Shown in pieces: positions 4,701 to 10,081 of a stretch of DNA of 10,081 nt. Within the stretch, counting starts at the first letter, position 1; each line of letters starts with the position of its first letter. Both the position numbers and the translations under genes were made by a program. Location of the stretch: positions 1-10,081 of the forward strand of contig JAUZEI010000317.1 of assembly GCA_030839105.1 (NCBI GenBank). The letters run 5' to 3'. Source of the stretch: Actinomycetota bacterium. GTDB taxonomy: Bacteria > Actinomycetota > Acidimicrobiia > IMCC26256 > PALSA-610. The notes beneath the pieces are model-generated. The model had not been told where the DNA came from. It did no database searches and was given only the letters and a program-made list of their open reading frames with translations.

Positions 4701-7700
4701 CGGAATCACCACTCTGTTCGCCGACGACCCGGTCGTCGTCGCCGCGACCGGCGGCCGCGCGCGCTCGGTCGCGGTGCCCGAGCCCGCCCGAGCACTCTTC
4801 GTCGCCACGCTCGCCCGCGCGACGGCCCGGCGCCCGATCGTCGTCGCGGTCCCGACGGGTGTGGAGGCCGAGCGCATCGCCACCGACCTGCGCGAATTCC
4901 TCGGCGACGACGCGGTCGAGCTCTTCCCGGCATGGGAGACGCTGCCCTTCGAGCGCGTCTCGCCCGCCACCGAGACCATGGGCCGACGGCTGCGGGTCAT
5001 CTGGCGGCTGCGCGCCGGGGGCGAGCACCTCCCTCGGGCGATCGTGGCGCCGGTGCGCGCGCTCGTACAGCGGCTCGGTCCGCACGTCGAAGACGTCGAA
5101 CCCGTCGTGGTGCGCAAGGGTTCGCAGCTCGACCGCGACGAGCTCGTCGCCCGGCTCGTCACGATGGGCTACCGGCGTGAGTACCAGGTCGAGGCGCGCG
5201 GCGAGGTCGCGGTACGGGGATCGATCGTCGACGTCTATCCCGCGACTGCCGACCACCCCGTGCGCATCGACCTCTGGGGCGACGAGGTCGATCGCCTCTC
5301 GCAGTTCTCGGTGGCCGACCAGCGCTCGTCGGCCGAGATCACCGAGTCGTGGATCTTCCCCGTGCGCGAGCTGCTGCCGACCGAGGAGGTGCGCGCCCGC
5401 GCCCGCGCGCTCTTGCAGACGCATCCTTGGGGTCGCGAGCAATGGGAACGGCTCGCCGAGGGCAACACATTCGACGGCATGGAGTCGTGGCTTCCGTGGC
5501 TGACCTCGGAAGAGCACCTCCTGCCCGACTTGCTGCCGGCATCGGCGCTGGTCGCGATCATCGAACCCCGGCGACTCCGTGATCGCGCCCAGGAGCTGCT
5601 CGACGAAGAAGCGGCGCTGGCGCAGACGCTCGCCACCACATGGGGCAAGCCCGTCGACGAAGCGGACACGCCCCGGTTGTCGTTGCCGTTCGATCGGCTG
5701 CTCGAGCACACCAAGGCGCAACCGGTGCCGGTCCTGGCCGTGCCCGACTCGCCGGAGACGCCGATCCTGGCCGCGAGCGCGTTCGATCCCGTCGTCGGCG
5801 ACGCGGACGCGCTCGCGCAGCGACTGAATGCGCTGAAGCGCGACGGCTTCAAGGTGTTCATCGCGGCCGAAGGCTCCGGGAGCGCCGACCGGATCGAGCA
5901 GATCCTGGCCGATGAAGGCGTCGACGTCGACCGCATCACCGACGTCCACGATTCCGGCGCGGTGTTGCGCACGCCCGGCATCCACATCGTCGTCGCGCCG
6001 CTCGACCGCGGCGCGGTGCTTCCCACGCACCATGTCGCGCTCGTCGCCGAAGCCGACCTCACCGGCCGCCGGCGCGTCCACCGGCGGGCTCGGGGCGCGC
6101 GCAAGGGTCTCGACCACTACGAAGGTCTCACCGTCGGCGACTACGTCGTGCACCGCGTACACGGCGTCGGGCGCTACCACGGCATGGAGACGAAGGAGAT
6201 GTTCGGCGTCACGCGCGACCGCCTCGTTGTCGAGTTCAAGGGTGGTGACCGCGTCTACGTCGACTCCGAGGACATCGGCCTCATCCGCAAGTACACCGGC
6301 GGCGAGGAACCGAAGCTCTCGAAGATGGGCGGCGCCGACTGGGACAAGACGCGCGCACGCGTCCGTAAGGCGGTGCGCGACATCGCGGGTGAGCTCGTCG
6401 TCCTGTACCGACGCCGGCTTGCGACCGTCGGGCACTCGTTCGGCCCGGACACGCCCTTCCAGCACCAGATCGAGGAGGCGTTCCCGTACGAGGAGACGCC
6501 CGACCAGGCCAAGGCGATCATCGAGACCAAGACCGACATGGAACAGCCGGTGCCGATGGACCGTTTGATCTGCGGCGACGTCGGTTACGGCAAGACCGAG
6601 GTGGCGTTACGGGCGGCCGCGAAGGCCGTGTTCGACGGCAAACAGGTCGCGATCCTCGTGCCGACCACACTGCTCGCGAGTCAACACGGGCAGACGTTCC
6701 GCGAACGGTTCGCCAATTACCCGGTGCGCGTCGAGGTGTTGTCGCGGTTCCTCACTGCGAAGGAACAGGGCGACGTGATCAAGGGCCTGCGCGAAGGCAC
6801 CGTCGACATCGTGATCGGCACGCACCGACTGCTCGGCGCCGATATCTCCTTCAAGGACGTGGGCCTGCTGGTAGTCGACGAGGAACAGCGGTTCGGCGTG
6901 CAACACAAGGAGCGGATCAAGGAGTGGCGCACGAACGTCGACGTGCTGACACTCACGGCCACGCCGATTCCGCGCACGCTCGAGATGTCGCTCACGGGTA
7001 TCCGCGACCTCTCGTTGGTGAACACGCCGCCCGAGGATCGTCAACCCATCCTGACCTATGTCGGTGAGCTCGACGAGCGCGCGGTCTCGGAAGCGATCCG
7101 GCGCGAGCTGCTCCGCGAGGGTCAGGTGTTGTACGTGCACAATCGCGTGCACGACATCGCGCATGTCGCCGACGACGTACGGCGGCTGGTGCCGGAAGCG
7201 CGCGTCGCCATCGCTCACGGTCAGCTCGACGAGAGCCGGCTCGAGCGTGTCGTGCAGGAGTTCTGGGATCGCGAGTACGACGTGCTCGTATGCACGACGA
7301 TCGTCGAGAGCGGACTCGACATGCCGACGGTCAACACGTTGGTCGTCGATCGTGCCGACATGCTCGGGCTCTCGCAGCTCTACCAGCTGCGCGGACGCGT
7401 CGGCCGCCGCGGTCAACGCGCGTATGCGTACCTGCTGTACCCACCCGACCGTTCGCTGAGCGAACAGGCCTACGAACGACTGAAGACGATCGGTGAGTTC
7501 ACCGATCTCGGCTCCGGCTTCAAGATCGCGATGCGAGACCTCGAGATCCGCGGCGCGGGCAACCTGCTCGGCGCGGAACAGTCGGGCCACATCGCCGCCG
7601 TCGGGTTCGATCTCTACGTCGAGATGGTGACGGAGGCGGTGGGCGAGTTGATCGGTGAGGTCCGCGAACTGCCGACCGAGGTGCAGATCGACCTGCCCGT

Positions 7701-8178
7701 TACCGCGCACCTTCCCGTCTCGTACATCGCGCGCGACGACGTTCGAATGGAGGCCTACCGTCGGCTCGCGGCGGTCACGACGCCCGCCGACGTCGACGAC
7801 GTGCTCGCCGAGTGGGAAGACCGCTACGGGCCGCCGCCGCGCCCGGCTGCTGCCCTCCTCGACGTCGCCCGGCTCCGGGCCGCGAGCTTGCGGCTCGGGA
7901 TCCGCGCCGTGTCGGTGCAGAAGGGCAACGCGCGCCTCGACGGCTTGCACCTGCTCAAGTCGCAGGAGGTGCGACTGCAACGGATGGTCGCCCGCGCCCG
8001 CGTGCTGCCCGACGCGGTCGTGATACCGGTCACGGCGACGGGCGACGTGTCGATCGCCCAGGCTCTACTCAGGTTGCTCGACGCGATCGCGCCGCCCGAA
8101 AAGGTTGCGGCGCAGGCCGTCAAGGACGCGCCCCGGACCGAATCACCCGAGACCGCCCAGGTACCATCCGCCGGATGA
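4666..8178 (+). CDS. mfd: Transcription-repair coupling factor Mfd
   Basis: Mfd displaces RNA polymerase stalled at DNA damage using ATP-driven translocation and recruits UvrA for nucleotide excision repair. From ATG 4666 it has 1170 residues (E. coli 1148). The N-terminal UvrB-like module contains PAWETLPFERVSP at 88-100. The RNA polymerase-interacting CarD-like domain covers about 487-545 (VGDYVVHRVHGVGRYHGM to IGLIRKY). The RecG-like motor has Walker A GDVGYGKTE at 637-645 (K643, T644), the DEEQ box at 738-741, TATPIPRT at 764-771, QLYQLRGRVGR at 904-914 and the TRG-like IRGAGNLLGAEQSG at 961-974. The C-terminal UvrA-masking TRCF domain is about 1006-1150. The start is uncertain: ATG 4684 is equally possible and neither has a clear Shine-Dalgarno. 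GTG 4546 is open but the early upstream codons (about 7-17 of that reading) have unusually A/T-rich third positions, arguing against coding. The stop overlaps the next gene by four bases. Confidence 0.95.
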   Translation: MQPTLAMQPTLAGITTLFADDPVVVAATGGRARSVAVPEPARALFVATLARATARRPIVVAVPTGVEAERIATDLREFLGDDAVELFPAWETLPFERVSPATETMGRRLRVIWRLRAGGEHLPRAIVAPVRALVQRLGPHVEDVEPVVVRKGSQLDRDELVARLVTMGYRREYQVEARGEVAVRGSIVDVYPATADHPVRIDLWGDEVDRLSQFSVADQRSSAEITESWIFPVRELLPTEEVRARARALLQTHPWGREQWERLAEGNTFDGMESWLPWLTSEEHLLPDLLPASALVAIIEPRRLRDRAQELLDEEAALAQTLATTWGKPVDEADTPRLSLPFDRLLEHTKAQPVPVLAVPDSPETPILAASAFDPVVGDADALAQRLNALKRDGFKVFIAAEGSGSADRIEQILADEGVDVDRITDVHDSGAVLRTPGIHIVVAPLDRGAVLPTHHVALVAEADLTGRRRVHRRARGARKGLDHYEGLTVGDYVVHRVHGVGRYHGMETKEMFGVTRDRLVVEFKGGDRVYVDSEDIGLIRKYTGGEEPKLSKMGGADWDKTRARVRKAVRDIAGELVVLYRRRLATVGHSFGPDTPFQHQIEEAFPYEETPDQAKAIIETKTDMEQPVPMDRLICGDVGYGKTEVALRAAAKAVFDGKQVAILVPTTLLASQHGQTFRERFANYPVRVEVLSRFLTAKEQGDVIKGLREGTVDIVIGTHRLLGADISFKDVGLLVVDEEQRFGVQHKERIKEWRTNVDVLTLTATPIPRTLEMSLTGIRDLSLVNTPPEDRQPILTYVGELDERAVSEAIRRELLREGQVLYVHNRVHDIAHVADDVRRLVPEARVAIAHGQLDESRLERVVQEFWDREYDVLVCTTIVESGLDMPTVNTLVVDRADMLGLSQLYQLRGRVGRRGQRAYAYLLYPPDRSLSEQAYERLKTIGEFTDLGSGFKIAMRDLEIRGAGNLLGAEQSGHIAAVGFDLYVEMVTEAVGELIGEVRELPTEVQIDLPVTAHLPVSYIARDDVRMEAYRRLAAVTTPADVDDVLAEWEDRYGPPPRPAAALLDVARLRAASLRLGIRAVSVQKGNARLDGLHLLKSQEVRLQRMVARARVLPDAVVIPVTATGDVSIAQALLRLLDAIAPPEKVAAQAVKDAPRTESPETAQVPSAG

Positions 8179-9218
8179 TTGCTCGCCCAACGTTCAGTCC
8201 CTGGTTGCGTCGCGTCGCGGTCCTGCTCGCCGTCGTCGTCGTCGGGCTCGGGCTGAGCGCATGCTCGAATCGCACCACCGACGCCGCGTCCGTGACGTAC
8301 CGCGACAACACCGGCGACCACACCGTGCACATCACGAGCGCCGCTCTCGACGACGAGCTGCACGCGCTCCTCGCGAACAACCTCTTTACGAAGGAGTTGA
8401 AGGCGAGCGGGATCTTCCCGAACGTCGCCGGCGAGGTGACCACCGACACGCAGCTGTCGACGCGCTGGCTCACGACGTTGATCCGCCAGACGGTTGTCGA
8501 TGCCGAGATCAACAACGGGAAGATCACGGTCACGCCCACCGACACCGCCCAGGCGACGCAGGACGAGACGACGACCTTCACGGCTCCGGTACTCGCCGCG
8601 TTCGACAAGTCGTTCACGACGAAGCTCGTCCACCGCGACGCCCAGCTGTTCGCGGTGTACCGCTACTACCAGACGTGTCCGTCGGGCCGGTTCGTCTCGC
8701 ACATCCTGGTGAAGACGAAGGCAGAGGCCGACGCCGCGCTGGCCGTCATCCGATCCGGCGAGAAGTTCGCCGACATCGCCAAGACCCGGTCGATCGACAC
8801 GACGTCGGGCAAGGTCGGAGGCGCGCTCGGCTGTCTGACGCCGAACGAGTTCGTGAAGGAACTCCAGAGCGCGGCCGAGACCGCTCCGCTCGGTGTCGTC
8901 ACCGGTCCGGTCAAGACCGGCTTCGGCTATCACCTGGTCCTGGTGCGGGCCTGGAGCCCGACCACCGACACCTCGTACGGCCAAGCGCTCACCCAGGCCG
9001 CGAGCGCGGTGTTGAGCGCGCGCCTGCGCGACCTCAAGGTGTGGGTCAACCCGCGCTACGGCACGTGGTCGGCGGCGAAAGACGCCCAGGGCAACACCAA
9101 CTTCTCGGTGATCCCGCCGGCGGCGCCGCAGGTGCGTACGTGCCGAGAGGCGACTCCGGCGTGCGCGCCCGCAACGACGAGCACGAGTACGACCACGACC
9201 GCACCGCCGGCCGGGTGA
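8175..9218 (+). CDS. Exported lipoprotein with parvulin-type peptidyl-prolyl isomerase domain (SurA/PrsA-like)
   Basis: This is a probable extracytoplasmic folding factor. The 347-residue product starts at ATG 8175, overlapping the mfd stop as ATGA; an upstream start inside mfd is open but would place the signal sequence internally. A basic start and hydrophobic segment (14-27) lead to the lipobox LSAC with lipidated C30. A region of about 50-165, probably alpha-helical and SurA_N-like, precedes the parvulin domain at about 174-262. That domain shows SHILV with H176, a 'GEKFADIAK' helix, D208 at the place usually occupied by Cys/Asp in parvulins, GGALGCL, and GYHLVLV with H253. The family's usual Asp in GGDLG is Ala217. 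C168 and C220 flank the domain's first half and could form a disulfide. The C-terminus (from about 320) has C323 and C330, then a Thr/Ser/Ala/Pro-rich tail, likely disordered. Isomerase activity and client proteins are inferred, not shown. Confidence 0.88.
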   Translation: MIARPTFSPWLRRVAVLLAVVVVGLGLSACSNRTTDAASVTYRDNTGDHTVHITSAALDDELHALLANNLFTKELKASGIFPNVAGEVTTDTQLSTRWLTTLIRQTVVDAEINNGKITVTPTDTAQATQDETTTFTAPVLAAFDKSFTTKLVHRDAQLFAVYRYYQTCPSGRFVSHILVKTKAEADAALAVIRSGEKFADIAKTRSIDTTSGKVGGALGCLTPNEFVKELQSAAETAPLGVVTGPVKTGFGYHLVLVRAWSPTTDTSYGQALTQAASAVLSARLRDLKVWVNPRYGTWSAAKDAQGNTNFSVIPPAAPQVRTCREATPACAPATTSTSTTTTAPPAG

Positions 9219-10081
9219 GCCGGCCGCGCGTCGTCGTCGTCGGGCTCGGACCGGCCGGCATCGACCTCTTGCTCCCCGCCGCGCGCGCCGCGCTGGAGCG
9301 GATACCGGTGCGGTACGTGCGCACTGCGCGTCACCCGGCCGTCGAGGAGCTCGCGCGCGAGGGCCTCGAGCTCGAACCGCTCGATCTGCTCTACGACACC
9401 GGCGACGATCTCGACACTGTGTACGCCGCGATCGCGGCGCGCGTGGTGGCGGCCGCGCAGGAGCACGGAGAGATCGAGTACGCGGTACCGGGCAGCCCCT
9501 CGGTAGCCGAGCGGACGGTCGTGCTGTTGCGGGGCGCGGGCATCGATATCGAGATCGTCCCCGGCCTCTCGTTCGCCGACGTCGCGTGGAATCGGCTCGG
9601 CATCGACCCGATGACGGGTGCGCGCGTCGTCGATGCGCGCACGTTCACGATCGACTCCGCGGGCTTCGCCGGTCCGATGCTCCTCGCCCAGTGCGACACA
9701 CGCTTCGTGTTGTCCGACGTCAAGCTCGCGTTGCTCGAGGTTCTTGCGCCCGAGCACGGGGTGACGGTCCTCCAGGGTCTCGGTCTTCCCGGCGAGCGGC
9801 TGACCACCGTCGCGCTGGCCGAGCTCGACCAGGTCGTAGAGCCCGACCATCTCACCTCGGTCTTCGTCGATACGGGTGACGTTGCCGTCGCGGGTGAGCT
9901 CGCACGCCTGCTCGCCCTCACCGAACGCCTACGCGGCCCCGGCGGCTGCCCGTGGGACGCGGCTCAGACCCATCACTCGCTGCGGCGTCACGTGCTCGAG
10001 GAGGCGTACGAAGTCGCGGCCGCCATCGACGAGCTGCCGGTCGACGCGCCCGCCGGTGACATCCCGCCCGGCGCGTACGAC
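9215..10081 (+). CDS. mazG: YabN/MazG-type fusion: tetrapyrrole-methylase-like domain plus start of MazG nucleotide pyrophosphohydrolase (incomplete at window end)
   Basis: MazG proteins hydrolyse nucleoside triphosphates to monophosphates and pyrophosphate, removing non-canonical or excess nucleotides; the B. subtilis YabN form carries an N-terminal methylase-like domain. From GTG 9215, 289 codons run open to the window edge. Residues about 4-220 match the methylase-like part: VVVVGLGPAG near the N-terminus, YAVPGSPSVAERTV (about 90) and VPGLSFADVAW. MazG begins at about 235 with LTERLRGPGGCPWDAAQTH, then LEEAYEVAAAID, whose E262, E263 and E266 are the first part of the EExxE...ExxD metal site. 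The rest, including the ExxD half, lies outside the window. The GTG overlaps the preceding TGA as GTGA, which supports this start and translational coupling, although no Shine-Dalgarno is clear. The mfd-PPIase-mazG order is conserved in actinobacteria, often followed by eno. Confidence 0.9.
   Translation, partial: MSRPRVVVVGLGPAGIDLLLPAARAALERIPVRYVRTARHPAVEELAREGLELEPLDLLYDTGDDLDTVYAAIAARVVAAAQEHGEIEYAVPGSPSVAERTVVLLRGAGIDIEIVPGLSFADVAWNRLGIDPMTGARVVDARTFTIDSAGFAGPMLLAQCDTRFVLSDVKLALLEVLAPEHGVTVLQGLGLPGERLTTVALAELDQVVEPDHLTSVFVDTGDVAVAGELARLLALTERLRGPGGCPWDAAQTHHSLRRHVLEEAYEVAAAIDELPVDAPAGDIPPGAYD

Noticed and set aside
4645..6465. 606-codon open frame on the - strand opposite mfd
   Set aside because: It lies antisense to well-conserved Mfd motifs, and its translation is low-complexity Arg/Asp/Gly/Val-rich with no recognisable domain. 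Long antisense frames are expected in GC-rich coding DNA.
6607..7980. 457-codon open frame on the - strand opposite the mfd motor domain
   Set aside because: Same reasoning: the + strand encodes intact helicase motifs throughout, and the antisense product has no recognisable motif.
7812..8174. Upstream extension of the parvulin lipoprotein frame into mfd
   Set aside because: ATG 8175 places the signal peptide and lipobox at the N-terminus and gives an ATGA overlap; the extension is Arg-rich shadow translation of mfd.

Overview
This is a GC-rich (about two-thirds G+C by eye) bacterial chromosomal window in which every real gene lies on the + strand. The gene order is a housekeeping arrangement typical of Actinomycetota: tRNA-Gln, glmU, prs, a lipoprotein gene, rplY, pth, mfd, a parvulin-type lipoprotein gene and mazG. 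From memory, M. tuberculosis has the same genes with a lipoprotein (LpqT) in the same place between prs and rplY, and streptomycetes have a SurA-like gene between mfd and mazG. The GlmU catalytic residues fall at the same numbers I recall for the M. tuberculosis enzyme. The third gene looks unlike mycobacterial LpqT, so a deeper actinobacterial branch such as Acidimicrobiia is possible; that placement is inference.

Layout. A tRNA-Gln(UUG) at 9-79 is followed after 31 bases by the first cluster: glmU (111-1505), prs (1505-2473) and a His/Cys-containing lipoprotein gene (2473-3117), each overlapping the next by one base (TGATG). A 140-base gap with a possible hairpin leads to rplY (3258-3905) and pth (3938-4525). 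A second gap of about 140 bases holds a GC hairpin, a weak promoter candidate and a threefold 18-base tandem repeat that carries the mfd start codon. The last cluster is mfd (about 4666-8178), a parvulin-like peptidyl-prolyl isomerase lipoprotein (8175-9218) and a YabN/MazG-type fusion (9215 to the window end, incomplete). These three overlap by four bases at each junction (ATGA, GTGA). No gap exceeds 300 bases.

Functional themes: cell-wall precursor and PRPP supply (GlmU, Prs), translation (tRNA-Gln, L25, Pth), transcription-coupled DNA repair (Mfd), clean-up of nucleotide pools (MazG), and two exported lipoproteins, one a likely folding factor and one of unknown function.

I see no mobile element, CRISPR array, toxin-antitoxin pair, defence system or biosynthetic cluster. 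The less ordinary points are the in-frame repeat that duplicates the mfd start codon, the uncharacterised His/Cys lipoprotein, and a tandem duplication directly at the tRNA 3' end.
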